Origin: Dolomedes plantarius | Taxonomy: Eukaryota > Arthropoda > Arachnida > Araneae > Dolomedidae | Reading direction: 5' to 3' | Assembly: GCA_907164885.2 (NCBI GenBank) | Contig: OU015499.1 | Coordinates: 151,535,446 to 151,599,445, forward strand | Length of the DNA: 64,000 nt | Shown here: positions 10,234 through 21,353 of the stretch, in pieces | Position numbering within the stretch: position 1 is the first letter of the stretch | Layout: each line of letters starts with the position of its first letter | Program-made: the position numbers and the translations under genes | The notes under the pieces: generated by a model | The model's input: the letters and a program-made list of their open reading frames with translations, nothing else | What the model was told of the DNA's origin: nothing | Databases searched by the model: none

Positions 10234-12057
10234 TTGAGGGGAAACATTATCAGAAATAATAGGGTTGACAAAACAAAAAGACTATATGAAAATGAGAAAC
10301 AGAATTTTTTAAATTGTGTGATTGACACTGCTTCGACTATTAGTCTGATGTCACAAAAACTGGTCAAGCAATGTCAACTGAAATGCTATTCAAGCTCTCC
10401 AATTAAGGTCAGGCAAGCTGAGGGTGAAATCTTAATTACAACTAAATGTGTATTAACTTTGAGAATAGGGAAAATAATTAGAAACATTTCTGCATATGTT
10501 TTGGACAATGACTTGCCTTATCTTATTCTGGGACTTCCTGAGTGTAAAGAGTTTAAATTAGTAATTGATTGTAACCAATTGTGTGTGTATCAAAATAGAA
10601 TTGCTTTGAAAATGGTTAATATTTGTGATATAAGTAAAATTTCATTACACCTACAAAATACATGTGATAATAAGCATGTGGATAATAATAGTAATGGTCA
10701 TGAAATTGAAGTTTCTGATATGTTTAACCCTTATGAAGAAAATTCGCAGAAAGAAAATGATATTTTCTGTATTGATTATGATGTAAATGACAATTTTAAT
10801 GAAAGCTCTGGTGAAATCAAAGCAGAAAGTAATCCAAATTATGAAAATGTTGACATTAATGATCAAATCAAAAATTTAGATGTTGATAGGGAATTAAAGA
10901 ATTTATTGCACAAAAATAATAGACTGTTTTCAACTAACAAATATGACATAGGCAAAATAAGGATGGAACCCCAAAGAATAATCCTAAATTCTGATTTACC
11001 AGTGAGTCTAAGAGCATACAGGACTTCGCCAACTGAGGAAAAAGAGATCAGGACCCAAATTAAAAATTTGTTAGAAGCAGGAATCATAAAAGAATCACAT
11101 AGTTCATACTCAAGTCCTGTGACTTTGGCAAGAAAGCGAAATGAGGGAAAAACTAGACTTTGTATTGATTTCAGAAAATTAAATTTAATTACTAAGACAG
11201 ATGCAGAACCCTTACCCAGAATTGATGATATTCTAGATAAATTAAGCAGAGCTAATTACTTTTCAACTTTAGACCTTACCTCAGGGTATTGGCATGTACC
11301 CGTCCACCCAAAAGATACTGAGAAATTGGCTTTTGCCACTACTTTTGGCTTATACGAATGGCTAAGACTCCCATTTGGTTTAAAGAACGCCCCTGCAATA
11401 TTCAATAGGACTATCAGGAGAATTTTGGATAAATATAAAGTTAACTTTGCATGCCACTATTTCGATGATATTATAATTTTTTCAGACTCCAAAGAACAAC
11501 ACCTTGAACATTTAGAGATACTATTTAACATTTTCAAAAAAGAGAATATCAAGTTAAAATTAACTAAATGTACTTTTCTGCAACAACAAATTAATTTTCT
11601 TGGATATAATGTAACAAATGGGAAAATTGCCCCAGACAACATTAACATTGAAAAGATAAAGTGTTTGAAACCACCAACTAATGTAAAAGAACTCCAAAGA
11701 TTCTTGGGCACAATAAATGTGTATAATAAGTTTATTCCAAAATATGCAAAAGTAAGACAGCCATTAAATACATTATTGAAAAAGGGAGTAAAATGGGGAT
11801 GGTCAGACAAGTGCCAAGAAGCTTTTGAGGATCTTAAGAATTTATTGATTTGTAAACCAATATTGCAATTGTATGATGTAAACAAAGACTGTCATTTATT
11901 TGTGGATGCTAGTAAACAACAGGTTGGAGCTGTTTTAAAACAGCCAAGTGAAGATGGGGTGTTGCATCCCATAGCATATCACTCTCGTGTATTAAAGGAC
12001 TATGAGGCAAATTATTCTATTACTGAACTTGAGTGTTTGCAATTGTGGACAGTTTAG
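10234..12057 (+). CDS. pol: Ty3/gypsy Pol: protease, reverse transcriptase, start of RNase H
   Basis: The frame is that of gag, so the true upstream boundary is the TGA at 10219 and not a start codon. The aspartic protease motif DTAS lies near residue 30. Reverse transcriptase spans about residues 260-440, with LCIDFRKLN, the LDLTSGYWHV block, LPFGLKNAP and the catalytic YFDDIIIFS. Connection and RNase H follow, with LFVDASKQQVGAVL. The frame breaks in RNase H near 12036-12045, where a single missing base shifts the protein into the frame of the next entry. The copy is therefore disabled, though otherwise well preserved. Confidence 0.9.
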   Translation: MRGNIIRNNRVDKTKRLYENEKQNFLNCVIDTASTISLMSQKLVKQCQLKCYSSSPIKVRQAEGEILITTKCVLTLRIGKIIRNISAYVLDNDLPYLILGLPECKEFKLVIDCNQLCVYQNRIALKMVNICDISKISLHLQNTCDNKHVDNNSNGHEIEVSDMFNPYEENSQKENDIFCIDYDVNDNFNESSGEIKAESNPNYENVDINDQIKNLDVDRELKNLLHKNNRLFSTNKYDIGKIRMEPQRIILNSDLPVSLRAYRTSPTEEKEIRTQIKNLLEAGIIKESHSSYSSPVTLARKRNEGKTRLCIDFRKLNLITKTDAEPLPRIDDILDKLSRANYFSTLDLTSGYWHVPVHPKDTEKLAFATTFGLYEWLRLPFGLKNAPAIFNRTIRRILDKYKVNFACHYFDDIIIFSDSKEQHLEHLEILFNIFKKENIKLKLTKCTFLQQQINFLGYNVTNGKIAPDNINIEKIKCLKPPTNVKELQRFLGTINVYNKFIPKYAKVRQPLNTLLKKGVKWGWSDKCQEAFEDLKNLLICKPILQLYDVNKDCHLFVDASKQQVGAVLKQPSEDGVLHPIAYHSRVLKDYEANYSITELECLQLWTV

Positions 12058-13451
12058 ACAGGTATTATCATTATCTCCACGGGAAAAAGTTCACAATTCA
12101 CACAGACCATGCTGCCTTAGTTTGGCTTAAAAATGTGAAAAATCTTCGAGGTCGACTTTTTCGCTGGTCATTAAAACTAAGTATGTTCGACTATGAAATT
12201 AAATACCAGAAGGGAACTGCAAATATTGAAGCTGACATGCTTTCAAGGAACCCTATTCTAGAACCTAAAACCCAAATAAACCATTTAATTGAACTAAGAA
12301 AAATTGTAGAATTTCAAAATAAAGACAATGTACAGGGACTTAAATATAAAAAACTAAATGATGTAATCTACATGAGAAAGAAAGGATTTTTAAAAATTGT
12401 AGTACCATTTTCATTGAGGTTAGAAGTTTTAAAAAAAGCCCACGAGGATTATGGACACCCTGGAATAAATAAAACAATGCAATTACTCACACCCCAATAT
12501 TATTGGCCCAAAATCAATGAGGACATTAGTAATTATGTTAAACATTGCCATACTTGTCAATTAAACAAAAAGAAAAGACAGAAAAGGTTTGGATTGCTGC
12601 AAGAAGTACCTCCGACAGACCAACCCTTTGAGTGCTTAAGTTTAGACACAGTAGGCGGATTTAATTACTATAATTCCACAAAGAAATATTTACATTTGAT
12701 AATTGACCATGCAACGCGTTATATTTGGGCTTTTCCATCAAAAAGCGTAACTACTGAAACTTATACGAATTGCTTAAAACAAATATTCCAAATTCAAACA
12801 CCAAAAAAATTGCTAACCGACAGAAATGCAGCTTTTACATGTTCAAAGTTTAGAAGATTTTTAGAGCATAACAATGTGCAACAATTACTTACCTCGAGTC
12901 ATCATCCACAAACGAATGGGAAGGTAGAGAGGGTTAATCAAACAATAATTACTAGATTAAGGTGCAAAGTACATAACTCGACAAGCAAAACTCCTTGGAC
13001 AACCCTATTAAATGAAGTAATTAATGAATACAATCATACGCCTCATTCAGTCACCCAAATGACCCCAGCTTACCTACTTTTTGGAATATTACCTTATGAA
13101 CCTCATGTTAAAAAACAAGATTTTTATCCTCAGGTAGATGAGGCGAGAAAATTAGCTAAAGAAAGGACAATTAATTACCATAATAGGAATAAAGTAAAAT
13201 ATGATGCACGTTTTGTAGAATCTAAATTTAATGTTGGAGATTTAGTGTTATTCGAAGAATTTCACTATCCTAATACTAGAAAATTAAGCTCACCCTATTC
13301 TGGACCTTACACTATTCTAAAACAAATGTCAAAAGTTAATTATGAAATTGATAGACCAAACTTTCACACTAAACGAGATTCTGAAATTGTCCATGCTTGC
13401 AGATTAAGATATTATAATGCACCAGAGAACTTAAAACTACACCACGAATAA
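12033..13451 (+). CDS. pol: Ty3/gypsy Pol: RNase H end and integrase
   Basis: Continuation of pol after the 1-base frameshift. RNase H ends with TDHAALVWL and KGTANIEADMLSR. The integrase zinc region has HEDYGH and CHTC near residues 135-175. The catalytic core shows D in LSLDTVGGF, D in LLTDRNAAF and E in NGKVERVNQ, the DDE triad of retroviral-type integrases. The C-terminus has a GDLVLFEEF block and ends at 13451. The overlap with the preceding open frame reflects the mutation. Confidence 0.9.
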   Translation: MFAIVDSLDRYYHYLHGKKFTIHTDHAALVWLKNVKNLRGRLFRWSLKLSMFDYEIKYQKGTANIEADMLSRNPILEPKTQINHLIELRKIVEFQNKDNVQGLKYKKLNDVIYMRKKGFLKIVVPFSLRLEVLKKAHEDYGHPGINKTMQLLTPQYYWPKINEDISNYVKHCHTCQLNKKKRQKRFGLLQEVPPTDQPFECLSLDTVGGFNYYNSTKKYLHLIIDHATRYIWAFPSKSVTTETYTNCLKQIFQIQTPKKLLTDRNAAFTCSKFRRFLEHNNVQQLLTSSHHPQTNGKVERVNQTIITRLRCKVHNSTSKTPWTTLLNEVINEYNHTPHSVTQMTPAYLLFGILPYEPHVKKQDFYPQVDEARKLAKERTINYHNRNKVKYDARFVESKFNVGDLVLFEEFHYPNTRKLSSPYSGPYTILKQMSKVNYEIDRPNFHTKRDSEIVHACRLRYYNAPENLKLHHE

Positions 13452-15379
13452 TGACAAACATTAGATCCATTTTTCTTTCTTTTCTATGTGATGCTTAACA
13501 TCATTATATATTTTTTAATTGATATAATTAATTATGCGTTGTCCTACTAAAGATTTAAAAAAAAAAAAAAAAAAAAAAAACTGTCTAACTTAAACTTTCT
13601 TCTTAAGAATACTATTATATGTGGATTTTTTTTTGGATCTCAATTTAAACACCGGCTATGACAACTCTACTTCTTTAACCTTTCAGTAAATTTCCTACTT
13701 CTTGAAAAACACTTTCCTATCACCCAACTCTACAAGCGCGTTGGATGTCGTCCCAACTGTTTAAGATCTTTTTTAATTTTTTTTACTATTTGTTTTTAAT
13801 TCAACAACTCAGTCACTTAAAGTGCTGAAGACTATATGCTTGAGTAATGACTAAAACAGGGCTGGGATGGCCACTCCTTTTGTCCTCCCATTTCTATATA
13901 TTATACTCCCACAGGTATGACAACTGCACCTTTTCCTTTTTCTCCATCTGTGTACTATGCAAGATGCTGTTTTCCAACGCAGTCATATTCTGTCGGAGAT
14001 TTACGGTTAGTCCACTGTACGGCTAAAAGACTCTTCCTCCTTATTAGTCAGAGAACAATATCGAGAAAGAAAACCCACTTGGTACACAAACATAAACACA
14101 ACCCTCACTGCTTAGAGGTAGAATTAAAAAATTTGAAACTAAGAGTTTGGGTAACACACATACAACAAGGTACCTTCAAAACAAGGAAATGGATCCACAT
14201 AAACTTATAAGAAATATACAAAAATGAATAGTAGATAGATAATTTGAAAATAAAATGAAAAGTATTGAGAATAAATAAAGTTAGAATAAATATGAATAAG
14301 TATAATTAAAGAATATTGAATAGAATTTTGGAATGAATAAATATTGTCGAAATAAAATGAATATAAGAAATGATGAAATGAGAATAAGAAATATAAATGA
14401 TATTGAAAAGAGATTTTTTTTTGTTGATAAATAATATTGAAATAAAGGAGATAATGGATATTAAGAAAAAATAATGAGATAAATAAAGATACGAAAACTA
14501 GATAATGAGTGATATGTTTTGTAATTTTTATGTACAATTGATATATTTGAAATGTGATTTTATTAAATCTTGTGATTTTTAATTGAAAGTGTGATTTTTA
14601 TTATAAACTGTGATTTTTATTATGTAACTAAAGGACTAATTTTCTTTATATGTAAACAAGTCAAGATAATGTGATGTTTATGTATTCTACGTTTGTGAAG
14701 CAGGAATGACACAGCACTAAAAAGACTGATTTTTTTTTAATTGGGGTATTTTCCTCAACATACTAATGACTGTGACAGGACTAAAAATGTTGCACAGATA
14801 AATCATTACAAGATAAGTTAATAAACTTTTTTGGACTCACTCCATAGTAGTGAACGTTGAGGAAGAATTTTTGAATTTTTCATCCTGTTATCAAAGTCAA
14901 CTTCATTTACTTAATTTTTGTTTGTTTTTGATATTTTTATTACTATGTTTTGTTATTTCGTATTATTCAAATCGAGATGATGGTAGATATTGTATTAAAT
15001 GTATGTTTATAGTGAAAATTTTTGGTAGTTTACAAATTTGTGGTTATGTTAATTAAATTTTTTTTTTTTCGAGATTTTGTTGTGCGGGGAGACGTCCCTA
15101 TTCAACAGGTTTCAAATACATACTTATGTAGAATCTTCAATTTAATATTATGTGTCCTTCTTTTTAGTGATTTATATATATTTTTCAGTAAATTTGATAA
15201 TGTTGCTATGTCAGCTCATCACGTGATCTTTAAAAAAATTTTTTTGCGATTTAACTTTAATTGAACTTGATACGTTAACTTTTTCCAAATTTTTTAATGC
15301 CCATTCTTCTCACTCATATGAGTGAGTCTGCCCTCCAATGCAGGCATTGTAGGTCAGCCTCTTCTCGGACGGGGGGGGA
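13452..15379 (+). other. Noncoding 3' region of the gypsy element
   Basis: About 1.9 kb with no recognisable env or other gene. It holds a run of about 23 A at 13558-13580, a purine-rich stretch at 14215-14420 and AT-rich sequence. It ends in a G-rich tract (ACGGGGGGGGAT at about 15370-15380) that could be the polypurine tract. Short open frames at 13917-14210 and 14850-15264 lack recognisable domains. Confidence 0.55.
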
Positions 15380-15996
15380 TATTCTATAATATTAAAAACT
15401 AGTAATTTCTTAATTCAACAATCTTAACATTTAAAAACTATTAATTCCTCACTTTACTATTCCAAATTACAAACCCTTTATTAATTCCTTGAAATAGGTA
15501 ATTTCCCTTGGGCATTCGTGTTAAAATCCAAGAGATATTCTAAATTTTAGCATTGTCATCCCAGTAAAACTTATATAGAAATCCCATAGTAATAGCCTTT
15601 GTAACCCCAGGCAATATTATTAAAGATGGCTGACTTTTTATCGAAATTAAGCTCGACGCGGCGTGGCTACCGAATTAGATCAGATCAGAGCATCAACAAA
15701 TAACTTGTATCCAATCAAAATGTAAGTCACACCTCTGTGTCACGTGATGGAATGACTTTATAAAACTATCTGGTGTCTAAAATTAGGCACACTCTCTGTA
15801 AGAATCGGTCTGTCATATAATCCCGGGCGGACGACTTGGAAAACTTAATAAAATGCTTTAGATTCAATTACGTATCTGTGGTTCATGTGTCTGCGTTGGG
15901 AGTCTTTGCGGGAAAATGCTCGGTTTGTCATCATGTGTATCGGCGACGTCATCCACTCTGGCCTGTTATTTGTTCCTCCATGTCGCCGATGTTACA
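15380..15996 (+). repeat. 3' LTR-like block
   Basis: It follows the G-rich tract and ends CGCCGATGTTACA before a TA run. It contains a TATA-like CTTTATAAAACT near 15760 and AATAAA near 15847, in the right order for U3-R-U5. It does not match 8409-9042, so either the element is chimeric or one of the two assignments is wrong. Confidence 0.5.
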
Positions 15997-16016
15997 TATA
16001 TATATATATATATATA

Positions 16017-16080
16017 CAGTGGTACCTCCCTTAACGGACACTCCCGAATAGCGGACACAACGCAATGTAAACTTAATTAG
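16017..16080 (+). mobile_element. Tigger-type terminus
   Basis: CAGTGGTACCTCCCTTAACG follows a TA run at 15997-16016, with GGACACTCCCGAATAGCGG downstream. It is nearly identical to the start of the fragment at 2244. No right terminus or transposase is recognised. Confidence 0.6.
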
Positions 16081-16327
16081 TACATTATAATATAACAAAC
16101 TCATTTTGATATAATATTTAAACATTCCAAGTAATAAATTTAAATCAAAAGAACTTAAAACTTATATTTAACAGAAATCATTGCTTTGTACCAAAAAGTT
16201 TAAACTCTAGAAAGCATGTTTAATATACATGTCAACCTAAAGTAAAAACCATTTTTTTTTTTTTTTTTTTTTTTTGAATTTATTTTTTTTGATTTTTTTT
16301 TTGCTCCTTCTACGAAAAAAGACGTCT

Positions 16328-17500
16328 TCAATCTTCTTGTACCAGGTTAAGACGCTGTATAAAAGAAATAAAATTAAGGATTATGTCTAAAAAGAACAAC
16401 AAATATTGTAAAAAGTACTTATCTTAAAATGAACTTGACTTGTCCCTCTTGCGAAATATTTTCTAAAAATTAAATGACTTACCTTAAAAATTATTTAAAT
16501 ACAGGATAAAGTTTCTCAATAGAATTTCAGCGTCGCGAATCTTGCCACTTATCTGACCATAATGGAAACACGTTAACGTAGAAATATAGAAGCAACCAAA
16601 TACCTTTAAAGTTGAACAATGGATTATTTACCAGTAAAATTTGATTTACAATTAATAAAATGTTTACATTTATTTATATATCGCGATTGAAATAATAAAA
16701 AAAAAAATAAACTTACACTTGGACTCGAGTCGGAATCAGGCTCTGAAATTAAAATTAAAGTTTACTTTTAAAGTTTAAAGGAATTAAATAATTCTCAACT
16801 ATACATGATAATTAAACTTTTGAAAAATCACGTATTAATGGTGCAAACAAAAAAAGGTTTATTACTAATAATAATTTTAAACAATCTTATAACATCAATA
16901 ATATTATGTTTTAAAAACATATTTTTAAATTAATGTTTTAAGTATTTAAAATACTATATACAAATTAAATGACGAAACAAAGCTCACATTTCATATAAAA
17001 ATTAACACCCAAAACACTGGTGGAAAAAAATTAATTAAAAATTAACATCATTATCTTTACTATTTGGTGTATATACTCTTAATTATTAAGGCACATACTA
17101 AGATTATTTAAAATGCTATACTTACAATGTCTTGTTGTAGACAGCGATGCGGGACTTGGTAATGGTGAACTTGAAAACGGGTCATTTAAGTCAGGAAGCA
17201 CCATTTCTTCGTCCTTAATTGTAGGCGGAATTCCAGTAGGTGCCCGGGGACCTGAGTGTGAATTCCTCCCAGTTGATGCCAGTTCAACATTCGAACCTGA
17301 CAGATTACTGACGTGGTTTTTAGAAAATATTTTAAGTCGTCATGAGTGAGATCTTCGCGACAAAGAGGACATGTAAACGAAATAATTGAACCATAAGAAT
17401 TGTTGCCATAGTGATATTAAGTGGCAGTTCAAGGCAAACTCGATGAAATTAATTGCTTACAGTGCAATTCAATTTCCGCGTTGAGTTCTTCGCATATGGG
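16328..17500 (-). pseudogene. Zinc-finger/RING-like host gene relic, 3' exons
   Basis: Minus-strand exon-like pieces. 17126-17500 starts PICEELNAEIELHCKQ, continues CPLCREDLTHDDLK (paired Cys motifs), then after a 1-nt shift a Ser/Pro-rich stretch (IKDEEMVLPDLNDPF, SSSPLPSPASLSTTR), and ends at a consensus donor GTAAGTA. 16717-16742 is a 26-bp exon between TTTAATTTCAG and GTAAGT, reading PDSDSSPS. 16328-16354 follows TTCTTTTATACAG and reads RLNLVQED then stop. Joining the first two exons as written creates a TAG at the junction, and there are stops upstream, so it is probably a pseudogene. Protein family not identified. Confidence 0.55.
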
Positions 17501-19240
17501 CAGAGCCTGACTAAGGCAGGGGCATACGGGGTGTTGGAACGTAAAAGGATTGTTACTTTTTTAAAGAAATTAGGTTTGATGCGATTAAGTTGATGTAATT
17601 ATGTTGAGGCGCGTTGTGAAAACCTCAAAAAAAAAAAGGAATTTAATTTTAACGGCAATAACCCAATAACATATAATTTTAACTTCATACCAGGTTCGTT
17701 TAACTGTCTACTCCACTGTGGTGGATATGAGCAAGGATAATAAAAATTAAATTAAATTAAAATCATTAGAAAATTAAAGAAAACTACTTCCCTTTTCTAG
17801 AAGCACACCTAAAACAAAATTTACTTCTCCTAAAAGAAAAACCTAACTCACATCTGCTGAAATAAAAATAATCTTCAATAATGCTGAAATAAAAATAATC
17901 TTCACTCAACACTGGTAAAGACGACAAACGACTGATAACATTTAACTTAACATTTTATTTGGACAGTTGATTCACACATAACATACTTGTACAATTTTAA
18001 TAATCCTCCCTATACATTCATTCTTTTAAATATTAATCCGACGTAACAAATTTTAGTTAACACAACACTATTTCGATAAACACAATTCTAATACTGATTA
18101 CACACTAATAATAGAACAAAACTCAATAACATAAGAAGATTAATAAGATTTGTGGCTGGCGAATTAATAATAAAAACCCTGTTTCAACTTTGATCTTAAT
18201 TGCTAGCATTATTAAGTTAAAAATAAAATAATAAAATTAAATAAAAAGTCTTAGGGGTTCGCTATAGCTTTCAAAATAAAAAGAAATTAAGGATAGAAAT
18301 TAAAAGAACGGAAAGGAAAAAATTTGGGTTTCACCCGAATAAAGATGGTTTTCCGGGATCAGGCTGCATCTTCCTGGGAGCGTCAAGCCAGAAGTCTTTA
18401 GCCGCCAACGTCCACGTTCAGAATCTCCCGCTTCCAATTTTTTTCCTCTCACGACCGACGCAGCACCCCATGTATTCGTGCGCATCTCGCCGTCAAGTCC
18501 AATCTCACGCCGTCGATTCCGAACATCAACCTCCAGGAAAAAGAATGAAGGCCGCAAAATTCATCTTTTGGATCTTTATAACAATTCAATTTCTTCTTTT
18601 GAACTTGCTCTCATACTCTATTAAAATTTCCTCCGCACCACCGCTGTCACGTCAAAAATGTAACCTTGCGCGCCGCTCCATCGCTCTGAGTCGGGGATCG
18701 GTTGATGTCTGTTGACCCCCTTCACATTCCTGAGGCCTGCAAAATCCATCTTCAAGTCTGGGTTCTCGAGAGATTTCCCACGAAAAAATGGCAAAAACCG
18801 TGGTTTCATATTACCAGGCCGAAACCCATGAGAAATCAGGATAGGATAGACGCTTACAAAGAGAAAACTTTTAAGTACAATTCACCAGCTCACAAAGAAC
18901 AATTAGAATAATTTCAACCAGGCCACTTTACAAACTTATTTAACACGTTAAATCATTTTAAAATCAGTAGAGACTTAAACATTCTTTATTTAAACCTTTT
19001 ATTTAGCGTTACTATATTAAAAAATCGCGGTAGTAACCGTTAATAAAATTAATAATTATTCTTCCAATACTATCAACACAACACGGGGCAGTTGCCCCGG
19101 GCCCCCACATCAGAGGGGGGCCCCGAAATCGAATAGAAAGTTTAGTATTAAGTTCTTCATTACTGAAGTAGTGAAGCAGAGGGGGGGGGGGCCCAAAGAA
19201 GTTTTTGCCCCTGGCCCCAATTAGGCTAAGTCGGGCCCTG
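17501..19240 (-). mobile_element. hAT MITE split in two by an LTR element
   Basis: 17501-17531 and 19084-19240 are the two halves of one copy of the MITE that is intact at 35641-35817. The outer 8-bp target duplication CATATGGG is perfect on both sides (17493-17500 and 19241-19248). The inserted block is 17532-19083. Termini are CAGAGCC and GGGCCCTG. Confidence 0.93.
17532..19083. mobile_element. 1.55-kb LTR-type insertion (solo LTR or TRIM)
   Basis: It begins TGTTGGAACG and ends CAACACAACA, an inverted TGTTG...CAACA pair. The 5-bp duplication CGGGG flanks it (17527-17531 and 19084-19088), the pattern left by an LTR retrotransposon integrase. No gag or pol is present and no internal LTR pair was seen. 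A tandem repeat of about 26 bp (GCTGAAATAAAAATAATCTT) occurs near 17860-17910. A long solo LTR is the simplest reading. Confidence 0.8.
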
Positions 19241-19248
19241 CATATGGG

Positions 19249-19526
19249 GCAAAAGCCAGTATACATTCTCATAAAAGGCCCTATGTTCTGGATCTCACTC
19301 ATGACGAAATGTGAAAAATGGCTGATATATATTTCTCACATACAGTGCATGCCAAAGTTTTCTCTCCCGTGTGGGTGTGGAGATAATTATCAGCAGTGTG
19401 GCACAAAAGATGTGTATTTAAGGCAGCCAATTGTGAAAATGTTTCTTCACATAAATTACATTTGAAAATTTCCCCGTCAGCGTGATGGAGAAGCTCTGAA
19501 CTGGAACTTTTAACATTTAGACTCAT
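19249..19526 (-). pseudogene. C2H2 zinc-finger gene relic
   Basis: The minus strand reads FKCNLCEETFSQLAALNTHL followed by a HTGEK linker and a second, degenerate ACTVCEKY finger, upstream in the same orientation as the relic at 16328-17500. The two may belong to one gene interrupted by the MITE, since the pre-insertion sequence is continuous across CATATGGG. Fingers are incomplete and no full gene can be assembled. Confidence 0.6.
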
Positions 19527-19529
19527 TCT

Positions 19530-20285
19530 GCATGTGCCATATAAAAAGAATTTATTTTCGGCTTCATTAGGGACTGCTAGCAGGAATGGTATTCATTGGA
19601 GTCTTTTTACGGTGGAAATACAAGACATTTGCACTTCTGGCACGCCGACGTTCCTTTACACGATGATTACAAAATTAACTGCCAGCAATACGTTGACTTT
19701 CTGATTTTGTGGACAACAGATACATTTTATTTTCGTACCAACAATCTGTAAAGAGAACCTGCAAAGACAGGAGAAAGGAATTTATGAGATAGATTAACAC
19801 TGTACCATCACGCTTTTTTCACCTGAAACGAATAGCAAAATATAAGAGATTGTGCTAGGAAATGAGATATCTATAAACTAAGATGTTTTTAATAACGTTC
19901 TGGATTAAACTACTGAGCATTTTAAATTCATTGAAATTATGGCACGCGGTTCCTGAGCCATTCTTTTTGTTTTGTCCTGGTAGAACATTAGGACGTGCAA
20001 AGATATATGTTCCGGTTTGTAGGGATCCCCACAATAAGGATATCGACCCGATCAATAACGTATAAGCGATATTAATGTTTTCCCCTTTATATTAATTTTA
20101 GTTATCCGAAATTATAAATAATTTTATCTTTCATTATTTAGTTTAATGCTCCGAGAAATTCCAGAGATTAACATCTGATGAAAAGGCTCGGATACTACCA
20201 GATTAAAAAGTTTATAAATGTAATAAAATATAGAAATTATTACAGGAAACAACAAAGAATATGTCGCTTATGGGTTTGTTTAGGC
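19530..20285. other. No recognised feature
   Basis: AT-rich sequence with short open frames only. Nothing further supported. Confidence 0.5.
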
Positions 20286-20587
20286 CAGGGGTGGGCATTA
20301 AGTCGATCGCGATAGACCGGTGGACCACCAAGACATTTTGGGGTGATCACCTTTACTAAGACCTAAGACGCGCATACTAAAAGAAACATTTATGGAACAC
20401 CGACAAAGAGTAAGTTCTTTTATTATTGTAGTTATGTAGGTAAGTACATATTCCGTATTTAATGTTCAGTTATAATAAATATTGTAAACCTTTTTCTTAG
20501 CTCACCACACCTACGCCACTGAGTGGATCGCAACACCTTGAAAAAATTAGAAGTAGCCCGTAACCTGGAAAAATTTGCCTTTCCCTG
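20286..20587. mobile_element. hAT MITE
   Basis: Ends CAGGGGTGGGCA and TGCCTTTCCCTG are imperfect inverted repeats. The flanks GTTTAGGC (20278-20285) and GTTTAGGT (20588-20595) match at 7 of 8 bases, an 8-bp hAT duplication. Noncoding, 302 bp. Confidence 0.8.
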
Positions 20588-20595
20588 GTTTAGGT

Positions 20596-21353
20596 ATATT
20601 CGTTGGAATTGTAGTTTGTTGGCTACAGATATTTTTCACCACGCTCACTCCATTTTTTAATCTGAATGTTGTGTATATAATACATTAGAATTGGCAATAG
20701 TAAAAATTCTTAAAATTTCTTTACATTCATGTACTGTACAAGTGCTTTCATGTGATTCTTCACATTTTCAAGCATTTCAAAACGGTGATGTGTAGACTAT
20801 ATTTTAGTCCATGTGATATACGTCAGAAATACACGGCTTATAAGGTCTTTCTCAAACACCTTTTAAATATTGTATTCCGAGATTATAAAGAAGTATTAAA
20901 TATTCTAAACAAAATAAACCTACACGGCTTTCATGTGATGCTCGTTAAAAAATATTTATTTAACCTTCTTAATTTTCATATTTAGATGATGCGATTTCAT
21001 ATTATCGATGCGCGAAGTGGGGCAATAAAAATTTCTCTGCGGTAACTTCCGAATTTCCGGTAACCGTACTCGCTCATTTTATGATGAGCGGGAGGGTTTC
21101 TTTATCAATCTGATTTTTTCGGACTGAAATGTCGTCTTTACCACAACGTAATCAATGATTAATGAATTGATAACAGTTGTTTTAACGCTTTATTTGTACA
21201 TTTGGAAGATCTTTTGCAATTGTATATTTTCAGAAAAAAAAGTTTACAAGAGGAAGTACTGGGTTATTGCTGCTAATTACAGTGTATTTAAATGAAGATA
21301 TTTTTGGTATTTCTGTATTAAAAAATATTGGTGCAATCTAACTTTGTGATATA
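20596..21353. other. No recognised feature
   Basis: AT-rich intergenic sequence. A 77-codon open frame at 20752-20985 has no recognisable domain. Confidence 0.5.

Noticed and set aside
14205..14537. 110-codon Phe/Tyr/Ile-rich minus-strand frame
   Set aside because: Low-complexity AT sequence in the gypsy 3' region; no domain.
17113..17349. 78-codon plus-strand frame
   Set aside because: It is the antisense shadow of the minus-strand exon with a GTAAGTA donor and Cys motifs.
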